A stretch of DNA of 64,000 bases from Aplectana chamaeleonis (GCA_029168955.1 JAPDOI010001203.1:62001-126000); one strand, 5' to 3'; positions 35,401 to 44,277 are shown, numbered from the stretch's first letter. Numbers and translations are program-made. The notes: a model not told the origin generated them from the letters alone.

Positions 35401-38400
35401 AAATTTCCGTTTCGAGCTTATAAATCTTTAAGATCAGAGGCTCGCTCCCTGTATGTACAGCTTTTTCATTGGACAACATCATGCAGTACACGAAAAAAAG
35501 CAATCTTTTGTTAACAAAATTTTATGCTGCGTCCGCAGTTATTCGCAATGCTTCTCATCTAGGAGTGATGTATGAGGTTCAATTATTTTACTTATTCAAC
35601 CACCCACATACATTGGCGACGGTGGAAATGGCCCCGGACCCCTGTTTTGGAGAAGAGGGAAACGAAAGGGGAGGGCAGATACAGGAGCGGGGTCGACTTC
35701 TTACTCGTGCAGCGGCTTTGTTGAACGTTTTTGATGCTTCCAAAATGCGTAGGTGTTGTGCTCTGAGCCAGAAGATTCTGTTTCCGTAGTTATCTCAAAC
35801 ACATTTACGAACTTGTATGCTACCTCTAAGTAAAACATGCGCATAATTCGCACTCTTGTACCTTCGACACAAGAATATGCGGATTAGCTATCGTAGCTAA
35901 AACCCGTAAATTCTCGCTCAATGGAATGAGAGTGAGTAAAAGACCACGCCCACGGAAACATCTACTCAGACAAGGGTGAGGCTCGATTCGGCCATGACAT
36001 GCTTTCGATTCCACTAAAAAGCGCTTTGGACGACGTTAAGTTCCCGTACTTTTCGAGCGTCACGTGGCCAAATCGTGGTTGAAGTGAGAAGCACGTGCCG
36101 CAACGGCCACGAAACGCTTTCAATTCGACTACGATGCAGTTTGGACGGCGAATGAGCCACCATGCTCTCGATTGGACACGTTGATCGGTTACTACACAAT
36201 TGATCAAGCCCGTATCAGCAGCACAGCACGTATATAAGGGGCCTCATCCCATAGAGAGCGCAGTCAGCCTTTTGTAACGGCTCCTGGAAGGTAACTACGA
36301 GTCACTCTCTGGACGATTTTTGACCGAAGGGGAGGTCTCCCCTACGGTGGACAGTGAGGGAGGCTTCCTCGTTGTCGACCGTGGTGAAGATGCTGTCCTT
36401 GTAGTGGACCGCGGTGAGGGGTGACGCATTTCTTCGAGCCGTGACATGGATTGTATCCTTGTTGGAGGAGAACCTCTTTCTTTGATAGGGTGGGACGCCG
36501 CCCTCAGCGCCCCGTGCTTGTTTTAAAGAACAACGTGCTTCACCGTTGGAAATAGGGTGCGGCAAGAGTTTTGCCTCTCTGCGCCAAGTAGTCCTATCGA
36601 ACACGCCACGTGCTCGTCGGAGCAGCAAGTGCTGCAGCGAAAGTTCCATTCAACTCGACTAGGCCAGAAAGCCTGTCGTGGCCAAATCGGACCACCCCAG
36701 TATCTGAGAAGCTATCAAAATATATAAGAGCAGATTTTCGGATTAATCGATGAGGCCTTTCGGCAGCATTGACTTGTATATGAAGTAATAATACCTAGTT
36801 GAAAGCAATGTCTGCGATAGTCTCCAATTATAAAGATTATCTTGATCGATTGAGTGGCTCCCGAGCAGGGCTAAAAAGAAAAAAATTCCGGGGAAAACGT
36901 ACCAGAAGCACACGAAATCCCGCACCCTCACTCCTCTCACTATCAGTGGAGCTATATGTTGTGACAATAAAATTTTCACAAAGTTTCACAAAAACGCTGA
37001 ACAGAAGCAAACAGTCGTCAAGGCGAAGCTCGACGTTCCGAGAGCTTTGGGAGGAACGTCCTGGGGTTGCAGCAGAAAGACAATCTTGACGACATATCGA
37101 GCCATTCTGCAGCCTGCATTGGAGTATGCTGCACCTGTCTGGCAGCACACCGTGTCGGACAGTTCCTGGACTAAGATGCAACCACTTCAGAATGCTGCAC
37201 TTCGAATCGCAACCGGATGTGCAAAAAAACTCACCGATTGAGCACCTTCACGCCAAGGCCCGTATCTTGCCAGTGAAAGAGCATTGTCAGCTCCACGCTC
37301 AGCAGATGTCTATTAATGTCCTTAGGCAGCCTAATCATCCGTCAACAAGACTATTAAATCCCGTAAGAGTGAGACCGATCAGAGTGCCACTTGCCGATGC
37401 TCCGAACAAAGTGAATGTACAGAGATGGACCGACTCGAATCAAGAACGGCTTCTTCTCTTACGCGCGGAGCACACCCGGTTCGTGAAGGATCATCTCGCC
37501 AAAGCGGCCGTCAACCCTATTCTCGGTGATGTGCCGCCCAGGGTATGTGATACCGAGTCCGAGCTCGGTAGGCGCGCCAGGTGTCTCCTCGCTTCGTTGC
37601 GCTGCGGACATTCTCCATTGCTTATGTCTTACCTGCACAGGATCGACAATAGCCAGCCTGACGTGCGCCCGGACTGTGGAAATCAAGGCCACGACACTAA
37701 GCACCTATTTGATTGTCCGGAGACGCCAACAACGCTCAGTACAATGGACTTGTGGACGAATCCAGTGCTGGTCGTCCAGTTTCTCAACTTGTAACGAAAC
37801 CCCTCTCAGTGGCTGCAAAGAAGAAGAAGACAATAAAATTTTTGTGCACGCGTCCTTTGAAATTCTCTACCCTCTGTTGCTCAGTTCTTTCTTTTGTACC
37901 CTAACTGATACTGTTTTGAACGAAATACTCTTCCATTTTCGATTGACCCACTTGGCCATCGGTCACAACCACCGAGAACATATTCAATCAACCTGACTAG
38001 ACCGACATTTTTGAGAGATTTTCGCCATTTCTTTGTAATTTTCATAACACCTGGTGGCTAACGCATTGTTTTAAGTAGGAAACTCGGAAACGAAAATAAT
38101 CATGAACATTTTTGGATGATTGATTGATTTGATTTAACTAACAAAGGTATGCTGCAGATTCCGTACTATTGCCCGGAATGAATGCTTCAAACATGTGTTC
38201 ATCTATGTGTTTGCGCTGTTAGCTCAGTCGGCAATGTTCTTTATGTTGGGACTTGATTTCGTTCTTGCTGTAACAATGCCTCTCAGGTGAGTTCTTGTTA
38301 TGTGAAAATTATTGGATTGCATTTGTAAACGCGCAACGCCAACAGAGTATAATCATGAGTTTGATTTTTGAAAGAAACAGTGGGATCTTTGATACCAAGA

Positions 38401-41400
38401 ACCAATGCTTCAAGACATATTCCACAATCCTTGCCGATAACAACGGCGTTTTCAAAAATGCTCAAAACCTTGTGCAAGCGGAATTATTAACCACTAAAAT
38501 CTGTGACTTCGATTGACACAGATTTTTTCGACGAGTTCTCAGAGGCTTGTTTCTTACTCTCGCTCGCAGCCATGCTTCGGGTCGCGATTAAGAGCATGCG
38601 TGAAAACCGGGAAAACGGAAAGCGAAAAGTTTAACTGAAGTCTTTCTCCCCCTTTCATTCTATTGAGTTTCGGTGGAGGGTTGTAGCTGCTTTCAAATCG
38701 AAGAATTCTCAGAAAATGCCAGCCGGAAGGAGTACATGAATCGGTTGGCCTTTTTGAAATTAGTGCTACCAACGATAGGTTGGCATGATTCACGGCACCC
38801 TCAAGCCGGAGAATTGACGAGTATCTCATTCAGGCATCGTGTTTTCACCACGCTGCCATATGTTTTCTACATGTGCCTGCCACCCTTCTTGTTCTCTGCA
38901 TTCTCCACTTTCTTCAGTGCTTTGTATACGGATGGCAATCTTCTCGACTTCTGCACTCCAATTCAAGGTGGGGATTGTTTTAAGGACAGCGATCATGACA
39001 ACGAAAGTGGTTGCGGTTTCACCGGATAACGAAATTTCGACGTACCTCTGCGGCAACCATTTCGAACAAGTGAAGAACCGATGTTAAGAAATTGAGGGTG
39101 ACCCTTTGATCACATACATTGCATTCTCATTCCTTCATAACGTTAACTCGTCCAGTCGCAAAAGCAGATCGCACTCTATAGAAAAACAATTGAACCGAAC
39201 TTTATCGTTAAAACTTCATGCAAGCCTCAACGGTTTCAAATCCTAAATAGCATGTGAAAGTCTCTCTAGAAATAGAATCTATTCCAATCTACATCATCGA
39301 GGGGCACTTTACAATCTTCTCTTTTGTTGAATGCTTGTATGTAATCAGTTGTAAACTCATTTTATAGCTATACCAAAGAGCATGGGATGGGGATCGTACG
39401 TCATCAACGGCTTGAATGCTGCCACCCTTATTCTAATGGTCGTTGTGATTGCTGTGGTTGGAACCGTTCGCACTAGAAACCAAAAAAGTGAGTGGATTAA
39501 GGAATATAATATCCCTTCCGTTCTATGTAATTCTATACGCTAAGACCTGTGAGGGAACAAAAAACAAAAACACGTTTGGGTTGAAGGCAGCGTTTACGAT
39601 AATCATCCTTGGAGACTTTCCACAGTGAAACGATAGGCGAGAACGTTCTTAGGCTCCCAGTGTCGAAGGAACGATAGGAAGTGAGCCAGGAGTGGCAAAA
39701 TAGCGGCTGCAAACAAGCGCTCTGTAGTCCCAGAACCGCTCCATGCCCCTTTTCCGCCCTCTCGATGTGAACAAATGAACACTCGAGATCGTGAGATGAG
39801 CGATGGTTCCCGATCTAAGCCCCGTTCTTCCCTTCATTCCCAACTGTTGTCTTTGCTCATATCAGCTCGCATACATCGGCTGCAAAAGACGGAAGTTGAA
39901 AGCCTCGGACAACTTGTACACCATGCTTCCCTAGCTCAATTTTTGAGGGACCATAACTCCATCCCCAGAAAGTCTCGTAAGATTCCAGAGACATTATTGG
40001 AATCAGCATGGGACCGTTTTCAAGATGATATTTATTTTGAGCACTGACTTCAGTTTTACGGAAACAAGAAACACGGTAGACTCTTTATGGGATTGACCAA
40101 TTATATGACGTTTGCTTGTGAATCCCCGACCCAATACGCAGCTACTGTGAGCTCAATGTAGTTTCCAGCTGTGGTCTAAACCAAAATTGTGAGCCCGCTT
40201 GAGCTGCTCGGCAGATGACAGCACAATAGCTAGTAACGCGATGGATTCATTTGTGAAAACCTGCATGACAGAAAAACCAGAATTGCTTGGGTGAGTACAA
40301 TACCGCTGGTATCTAAGTAAAAGAGGAGCGAATTTGCCGCAGTGGGCAACTGAAGCGTCTTTCGACCACAGCTTGCCTCGAAGTGCTCTGTTTTCAATTT
40401 TATAAGAACCAAAATGTTCATAGTGCCACATTCTATACAAATATATGAAATAATTTCGGAGCTTCCCCATGGCAACCCTTTTCGAGGTGGAGTTATTTAG
40501 TTTGATAATAGTATCACAAAATTACGAAGCCGTTTGGTCAAAAGCGGCCGTACGCGTTTTTGGCATTGTCAGAATGAAAATGTTTTTCACCTTGAAAAAT
40601 AAAGTTTCTTCCTAATTTTGCAAAATATTTTCACGTGATTAGTTGGAATAAGAGATGCTGAAAATTTCAGCGTTTTAAAAATTCGAAACGGAGCACTTAG
40701 GAGCGAGTTGTGTTGGGAAGACGCTCAAGTTGCCATTTTGGCAATTTCATCCTTTTTCCTCTTGGATAGCAGCGGTATTGTCTTCGAAGAGTATCCGTTT
40801 TTTTTCAGGTCTCCGAGTGTCTGTACGATCCCAGTCTTCATCATCTCCCTGCAGTGATGAACTGAAAGTGAGCCTTGATTCTGTCGAAAATTTTGAATAG
40901 ATTTCTTCCTAGCTGATCTAAGGGCCACCAGTACAACTCAAAAGTCTGTAGAACCAAGTGGAAGACACTGTTTTCGATACTTTTAGCTTAGGGTTTTCAA
41001 TGAATTACAATTATGGGAGCACTCGCCGTTTAGTGTGCTTCACGAATTGGGGTTTTCTAAGGGACCTTTCGCCATTTGCGTTTACTAGAGGGAAACACTC
41101 AGAAAAAATAAGAAAAGTAAGATTTGTTTCACTGCGCGTATGATGCTCATAAGGGTTTCGTGTTTTATTCTCGAGTTTCGTCTGAGGTGTACCTTACAAC
41201 TTGCTTGAATCATTGGTCATTACAAATTTGGTAGACAGATTCATCCTTTATTCATCATTTGACTGCTGATGTTATAACATCAAGCATCACTCACTCAGCG
41301 CTTTACGAATCGATGTAAGGTCGCACATGTACATGGTTGCGGTGTGATTTCGAGCGGCTACGGTAGTTCTTAGCGTGATTGAAGTGCATTCGCTACGGCA

Positions 41401-43471
41401 GGTCGACGATCTGATCGGATGATTCTACAACTAAAGATGTACAGAGGGATTGGTGGAAATCGGGGTCCTACATGGCGTTGGTCAACGAAAGCTTGTTCAG
41501 GTAGATTTTTGTCTAGCACGAAATCGGATGCTCCGCTTGGGGTGAATGAGTTGGTAGATTGATCTGTAGTTGATATATTAGGCATTGTATAAATCCTAGT
41601 AGTAAATAGAATTCAGATCTGCTACAAGTTACTTCTTCCCTAGTTCAACTAGCTGGCCCGACCGGGCCCATTATCAGAACGTGCTGAATCGTTTTGTGTG
41701 GTTTTGCAGAGAGAAATTTATGAAGATTTGTTGGAAGAGTAATGGAAAATAACGTTCGAGAAATGACCCACACATTTGAATAATATTACTCTGCAGATCG
41801 CAAGCGGGTCTTGCCTCACGCAGTGTTGCGCACGACCATTCATACCATACTCCAAAAAAAACTACCGAGAGAACTACCAGGTTGTCCAATAATTCTTGTC
41901 CGAAAATTTCACCATTTTTAATTTTTTTCAACTTCATTGAAAAACAAGTCTATTCAACAATATAATAATCACAGTTATCCACAACAGTGGCCCATCGATT
42001 GGGCAGGTCGCCGATGCCCTTCGCGCTAAACTCCGGGGGCTGCGACTCGAAGAAGTCCGCGATGTCGGATTTGAGGTTGTCGTAGTTGGTGAATTTTCTT
42101 CCGGCCAAATGGTGCTTCAGCGGGCGGAACAAGTGGTAGTCGGAGGGGCGAGGTCCGGAGAACACGGCTGATGGGCAACCGTCTCCCAGCCGAGCGTCGC
42201 CAACTTCTGCTGGGTCTCCTTCGCCACGTGGGAGCGCGCGTTGTCGTGGCCCGTCGGGGACGCTTTTCTCGGATGGCGGCGGGTAGTTTTTTGAGCTGAT
42301 CGGTGGAAATGGAGGCGGTGACCGTCCTGCCTTGCGGGAGCAGCTCGAAGTACAGCATGCCCTTGGTGTCCCACCAGCAGCAGAGCATGATCTTCAGCGG
42401 GTGCAGGTCGGCTTTCGGCGTCGTCGGCGGCTCTTCTCCGCGCGGGATCCAGACGGCACAGCGGGCGACGTTGTCGTAGAGGACTCAGCTCTCATCCCCA
42501 GTGACCAGGTCCTTGAGAAACTCCTTGCGATGCGGACGAAGGAGGAGGGACTGGCAGACGGCCACGCGGCTCTGCTTGTTGACGTCCGTCAGACGGTGGG
42601 GATCCAACGGGCCAGAACTTTGTGGTAGTCGAGTAAGTTGAGTTGATTGTGGATGGTGAACTTGCTGCAGCCGAGCGTCGTCGCCAGTTCACGGGTGGTG
42701 GCTTCTGGCTCCTCCCTGATACAACGACGGACTTCGTCATCATCCACCGTAGAAGGTCTCCCGCTGTGGTCCCTGTCCTCGAGGCTCGTGTCGCCGCTCT
42801 CGAAACGATTGAACCAGCGTCTGAGTGTGCGTTGGAACACTGCATCCTCCTTGCACGCTCTGCAGATGTTGGCGGCCGCGGTGCCCGTGTCGTTACCCAG
42901 CAGCCACTCGTAGTACACGAACGTACGAATTCGACCTTGGTCCATTTTAGCTTGTACTGGTAGCTAGACGCGGCGACTGCGCCTTATATACCCCTAGCGT
43001 AGAACTTTGAAGAACCTTCTAGGAGGTTCTTACACTTGCCTGATATTATAACACTTCTAAGGAAAATTATAGAATTTTGAAAATTTTCGGACAGGAATTT
43101 TCGGATGGCCTGGTATTTCAGCTAATGCGTTCTTTTATTGTGCTTGTGGTGGTCTTTATCTGCTCATGGTGTATTTCTGCAATATCATCACACATCGCCT
43201 TAAGATATCTACGACATGAAGTGTCCTCAATCGTGCAGACCTACAACGTGAGTTAGTAATGCCGCTTACTTCCTCTTTTGACCACTCAATCTTCTTACAT
43301 AATTATTTTCAGGTAATACTAGCGCTGCCAACGTACTGCCAGTGCTACTTTGTCACTTACATTCGATCAGCTCGATATCGTTCAGTTTACAGGAAACAGC
43401 TACGTATTCTTTTTTCCTGCTGCTCTTCAAGTGACCCTTCTGAAGAATTCAGTCGAACAAGTGCTGTGTAG
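26323..43471 (+). CDS. Gene A: srsx-type serpentine chemoreceptor (multi-exon)
   Basis: Seven-transmembrane receptor of the nematode srsx class, expected in the plasma or ciliary membrane of chemosensory neurons. Exon order by homology: TM1 (exon 1, [10 protein letters not shown]), TM2 (exon 2), TM3 (exon 3, [20 protein letters not shown]), TM4 and extracellular loop 2 (exon 4), TM5 (exon 5), TM6 (exon 6) and TM7 plus a short cytoplasmic tail (exon 7, [18 protein letters not shown], stop TAG 43469-43471). Cysteines in NECF (exon 3) and DFCTP (exon 4) fit the conserved disulfide. The summed length is close to 295 residues, normal for srsx. Exons 1-4 join with correct phases and match gene B in length. 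Exon 5 ends in phase 1 but exon 6 starts in phase 0, so a small exon is missing or the gene is broken. The DRY arginine is Phe. Introns carry two mariner copies, one abutting exon 6. The assignment of all exons to one gene is inferred from order, phase and paralogy; no transcript was seen. Confidence 0.75.
27150..27265. repeat. Dispersed repeat, inverted relative to 16985-17055
   Basis: CCATGGTGTCGCAACCCAAC and CTGATTGATCAAAAATTAG match the reverse complement of 16985-17055. It ends just before the 249-bp palindrome and may be an outer part of the same insertion. Lies in gene A intron 1. Confidence 0.5.
27289..27537. mobile_element. 249-bp near-perfect GC-rich palindrome with TA flanks
   Basis: The two arms of about 120 nt are almost exact complements, from AGGCCATAAAACGGCCAAAG inward through GGAAGCAGACGAGTTTTGGC, with a loop of only about 10 nt near 27408-27418. 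TA occurs at 27287-27288 and 27538-27539, fitting a TA target duplication. The same peptide can be read on both strands because of the palindrome, so the open frames here are artefacts. Lies in intron 1 of gene A. Near-perfect arms suggest a recent origin. Confidence 0.8.
28188..29443 (-). mobile_element. Mariner transposon, copy 1 (bandit-like), inactive
   Basis: A 1256-bp element with TA on both sides (28186-28187 and 29444-29445). Terminal inverted repeats of about 30 bp begin CCAGGTTGTCCAATAATTC at the left, and the right end is the complement of CCAGGCCGTCCAATAATTC. One transposase reads on the minus strand, antisense to gene A, whose intron 1 it occupies. The sequence style matches mariners described from hookworms (bandit). 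That subgroup call is from memory, not from a search. Confidence 0.93.
28245..29277 (-). pseudogene. Mariner transposase, copy 1, with stops and a lost catalytic Asp
   Basis: Starts [20 protein letters not shown] at 29277. The helix-turn-helix DNA-binding half is intact ([35 protein letters not shown]). The catalytic half contains the first Asp (DESWVLYDN), the second (NDNARPH) and the third-Asp region reading [13 protein letters not shown], where mariners have PSDYHLF. The third catalytic Asp is therefore Asn. In-frame TAG codons follow KEFL and precede DESW, TGA follows PPEL, and a one-base insertion disturbs the last residues. It is about 340 codons long, normal for the family, but cannot give an active protein. 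Confidence 0.9.
29485..29554. repeat. 34-bp tandem duplication beside mariner copy 1
   Basis: GTTGGCCACTGCAAAATAC starts at 29485 and again at 29519, each copy followed by a CGGTTTTCAAGTA-like tail. Two copies. Lies about 40 bp outside the mariner right end. Confidence 0.7.
29772..29850 (+). CDS. Gene A exon 2 (TM2)
   Basis: Acceptor ATTTTTCAG|GTTAC at 29771/29772 and donor TTGAG|GTACTC at 29850/29851 give 79 nt, phase 1 to phase 2. It encodes [20 protein letters not shown], aligning with gene B exon 2 (MVILCSLQTICLLSELGNL). Same length as in gene B. Confidence 0.75.
30900..31034. mobile_element. 135-bp palindromic MITE with TTA duplication
   Basis: The termini GGGTTTGAGCAGAGTGCCAA and the complement of GGGGTTGAGCAGAGTGCCAA bound 135 bp, flanked by TTA at 30897-30899 and 31035-31037. 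The inner GCGCGGCGCGGC and CCGTATTGATAGA blocks are also inverted. GGG ends with a 3-bp TTA duplication fit PIF/Harbinger-type MITEs (inference). Lies in gene A intron 2. Confidence 0.75.
31849..31995. repeat. 42-bp minisatellite, about 3.5 copies
   Basis: Units of about 42 bp share CGACNTCCTGATGACG, NCAGATGCACTGTG and TTTCCACGACG, starting near 31850, 31892, 31933 and 31975. Copies differ by several substitutions. Lies in gene A intron 2; not coding. Confidence 0.65.
33088..33374. mobile_element. 287-bp TA-flanked foldback MITE, copy 1
   Basis: Termini AGGTGCGTCCGAATGAGAAT and the complement of AAGTGCGCCCGAATGAGAAT, with TA on both sides (33086-33087 and 33375-33376). The arms run about 65 nt through GGCAGGCGGCCGTCGCG. 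The centre holds GCAAGCACTGCGCCGATCAA. A second complete copy is at 60023-60297. Both copies lie in intron 2 of their respective receptor genes. Long GC-rich open frames here are palindrome artefacts. Confidence 0.8.
34272..35090. repeat. Foldback array built from TTACATGTAA-type palindromes
   Basis: Outer arms begin CTCAGAAAAATCAAAACAGG and end in the complementary TTTTCATTTTTCTGAG. Within, GTTACATGTAACTTA and CAAGTTACTTGTAA motifs recur more than a dozen times in both orientations, so the region can fold on itself in many ways. It includes a 120-bp tandem array (separate entry) and a non-repetitive island at 34440-34630. Lies in gene A intron 2. Confidence 0.75.
34640..34965. repeat. 120-bp tandem repeat (satellite-like)
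   Basis: TTACATGTAA begins at 34681, 34801 and 34921, an exact 120-bp period. Each unit continues with GGAGGCGCAC, a CTCTCAG segment, GAAAACAAGTTACTTGTAA and GATGTAAGTTACTTGCGA. About 2.7 copies with few differences, inside the foldback at 34272-35090. An inverted partial unit follows at 34966-35075. Confidence 0.85.
35610..35834 (-). repeat. Partial copy of the 13487-14252 foldback
   Basis: Reverse complement of about the left 220 bp of that element: GGCGACGGTGGAAATGGCCC at one end and TTACGAACTTGTATGCTACC at the other. More diverged, with no second arm. Lies in gene A intron 2. Confidence 0.65.
36230..36450 (+). promoter_or_regulatory. TATA box, CAGT initiator and conserved downstream block (copy 2)
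   Basis: GTATATAAGG at 36230, CAGTCAGCC at 36261 and a block reading CCTCGTTGTCGACCGTGG near 36367, then GTGGACCGCGGTGAGG. Order and spacing equal those at 25231 within 1 nt. Sequence between these points is much less alike, so the conserved points may be constrained. Lies in gene A intron 2, sense orientation. Confidence 0.4.
36799..38112. mobile_element. Subfamily 1B MITE split by a retrotransposon insertion
   Basis: Left half 36799-36976 (TTGAAAGCAATGTCTGCGAT start, GGAGCTATATGTTGTGACAA) and right half 37829-38112 (ACCCTAACTGATACTGTTTT, ATAATCATGAACATTTT end) together match the intact copy at 49090-49582 in the same orientation. The two halves are separated by the CR1-like insertion 36977-37828. 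The right terminus is degraded. It ends 45 nt before gene A exon 3. Confidence 0.7.
36977..37828 (+). mobile_element. 5'-truncated CR1/jockey-like retrotransposon with 14-bp target duplication
   Basis: An 852-bp insertion flanked by GACAATAAAATTTT at 36963-36976 and 37829-37842. It encodes the end of a non-LTR polyprotein: [39 protein letters not shown], then after a frameshift [20 protein letters not shown], and a C-terminal block with [15 protein letters not shown] and [13 protein letters not shown] ending at the TAA at 37792-37794. The frameshift coincides with a run of seven A at about 37225, suggesting one extra A. The 3' end is a short GAAGAAGAA repeat, typical of this group. The 5' truncation and target duplication show insertion by target-primed reverse transcription into the MITE. 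Confidence 0.85.
38158..38286 (+). CDS. Gene A exon 3 (TM3)
   Basis: Acceptor GCTGCAG|ATTCCG and donor CTCAG|GTGAGT give 129 nt, phase 2 to phase 2. Encodes [20 protein letters not shown] followed by the TM3 end [12 protein letters not shown]. The conserved loop cysteine is present. The DRY-equivalent position reads DFV. Same length as gene B exon 3. The AT-rich 45-nt gap after the MITE includes TTAACTAAC, a fair branch-site match. Confidence 0.8.
38834..38967 (+). CDS. Gene A exon 4 (TM4 and extracellular loop 2)
   Basis: Acceptor TCATTCAG|GCATCG and donor TTCAAG|GTGGGG give 134 nt, phase 2 to phase 1. Encodes [17 protein letters not shown] and DFCTPIQ, aligning with gene B exon 4 (LPYVVLMCVPPSVVAGA, MCRPPT). 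The cysteine near the end is the probable disulfide partner of the exon 3 cysteine. Identical length in gene B. Confidence 0.8.
39368..39487 (+). CDS. Gene A exon 5 (TM5)
   Basis: Acceptor TTTTATAG|CTATACC and donor CAAAAAA|GTGAGT give 120 nt, phase 1 to phase 1. Encodes [20 protein letters not shown] and then TVRTRNQK, the start of intracellular loop 3. Its phase-1 end does not fit the phase-0 start of exon 6. No equivalent of gene B is visible because the window ends. Confidence 0.75.
39581..40050. mobile_element. Subfamily 1A MITE, reverse orientation, in gene A intron 5
   Basis: Begins TTGAAGGCAGCGTTTACGAT. The reverse complement contains GAATGAAGGGAAGAACGGGG and GGAACCATCGCTCAT like 5479-5970. 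The far terminus (TTTGAGCACTGACTTCAG) is degraded. About 470 bp. Confidence 0.65.
40051..41876. other. Rest of gene A intron 5, with a possible 14-nt microexon
   Basis: No further element recognised. A candidate microexon at 41103-41116 (acceptor ACACTCAG, donor GAAAA|GTAAGA) would start in phase 1, end in phase 0 and add the basic residues KKIRK. That would repair the frame between exons 5 and 6. The splice signals are fair, but the candidate is too short for sequence alone to support it firmly. Confidence 0.25.
41877..43113 (-). mobile_element. Mariner transposon, copy 2 (bandit-like), inactive
   Basis: A 1237-bp element bounded by TA at 41875-41876 and 43114-43115, with the left terminus CCAGGTTGTCCAATAATTC and a right terminus diverged from copy 1 (TTTTCGGATGGCCTGG). 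Antisense to gene A. Its right end lies 8 nt before gene A exon 6: the residual intron is TATTTCAG. Closely similar to copy 1 throughout. Confidence 0.93.
41950..42945 (-). pseudogene. Mariner transposase, copy 2, frameshifted
   Basis: Starts [20 protein letters not shown] at 42945. The DNA-binding half is intact up to LARWIP. It is then broken by a one-base deletion near 42599, a TGA in place of Trp after GDES (about 42488), a deletion of about 16 bp near 42250 that removes residues before DNARSH, and another one-base loss before PSDYHLF. The third catalytic Asp is retained here (PSDYHLF), unlike copy 1. The tail ends DNCDYYIVE with the stop at 41950. The independent lesions show that both copies decayed separately. 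Confidence 0.9.
43122..43247 (+). CDS. Gene A exon 6 (TM6)
   Basis: Acceptor TATTTCAG|CTAATG and donor TACAAC|GTGAGT give 126 nt in phase 0 at both ends. Encodes [20 protein letters not shown] then ALRYLRHE, a TM6 helix. Only the 8-nt TATTTCAG separates it from mariner copy 2. Two alternative frames contain stops, so the phase assignment is firm. Confidence 0.75.
43313..43471 (+). CDS. Gene A exon 7 (TM7 and C-terminus)
   Basis: Acceptor ATTATTTTCAG|GTAATAC to the TAG stop at 43469-43471, 159 nt, preceded by a compact 65-bp intron. Encodes [20 protein letters not shown] and [10 protein letters not shown], the TM7 end that is the clearest srsx signature, followed by a serine-rich tail. Confidence 0.8.
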   Translation, partial: VILALPTYCQCYFVTYIRSARYRSVYRKQLRILFSCCSSSDPSEEFSRTSAV

Positions 43472-44277
43472 CCCAGGATACTAGCGCTGGTACGAATGCA
43501 CTTTATTTTAAGGATCAGTTAGCAGCTGCCTGAGACATTTTTCAATTGCATTTCGCGATCTACTCCAGAAATCACGTCACGCAAGCGTTCAGACGCAACC
43601 ATGATGACGCCGTTCGTGGTTCTAGGGCTGTAATAACAAAGAACTTTGAAGCCTCTACCAACATCCTTTTAATTACTCCCAATCATCCTGTCTCTTGCAC
43701 CGCACAGAGATCAATACGCCTACGCTGCAGAGCGGTCTGACAGTGTGCCGACATTCAGCGTTGCAACGCGAGTCTTTTCAACCTTAAAGAACTTTCGGTC
43801 GGACTAGCTAGGTTGCCCTTCTGCCGTCCTTGCTTCAAAGACCCTAGCATACACTCACCACTCACGGGGCTCCGTAAATGGGCGTCGGCTACAGCGGACG
43901 CCGAAGCCTTCAGGAATTCCTTTAGCACCATGGTATGTGGTGTTACAATAATATTCATCGGCGGACCTGTCACACGGGCGCTTCGCCCTGGTCTGTCGCT
44001 GGAACACGAAAGACAGAGTCGAGTAGTTTCCATTGGCACCAACAAGGAGAAGCAGGCTGCGCCACCGGCCGCGAGCTCTTTCATGTTGGTCGTCAACTCG
44101 TTCGATGAAGCTCAGCAATTCCCCCTTTTTTATCGTGTGGTTTATGGGAAGGGAACGCTTCTGACTTGAGGGAAAGACGTAAACCTACGCGAGCGGGTAG
44201 GGAGATGTTCTAAAAACTCTTGCTCTGTACTCTTTCAAATGTGCATGCGATCATCTGAGAGGGTGTTTCAGAACACT
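43472..44277. other. Downstream of gene A, nothing supported
   Basis: Open frames over 100 codons overlap on both strands at 43755-44169 without recognisable domains. No polyadenylation signal close to the stop was confidently identified. Confidence 0.35.

Noticed and set aside
43755..44169. Candidate gene just downstream of gene A
   Set aside because: Open frames of 87-118 codons overlap in three phases on two strands with no recognisable motif, ATG context or splice sites favouring one.
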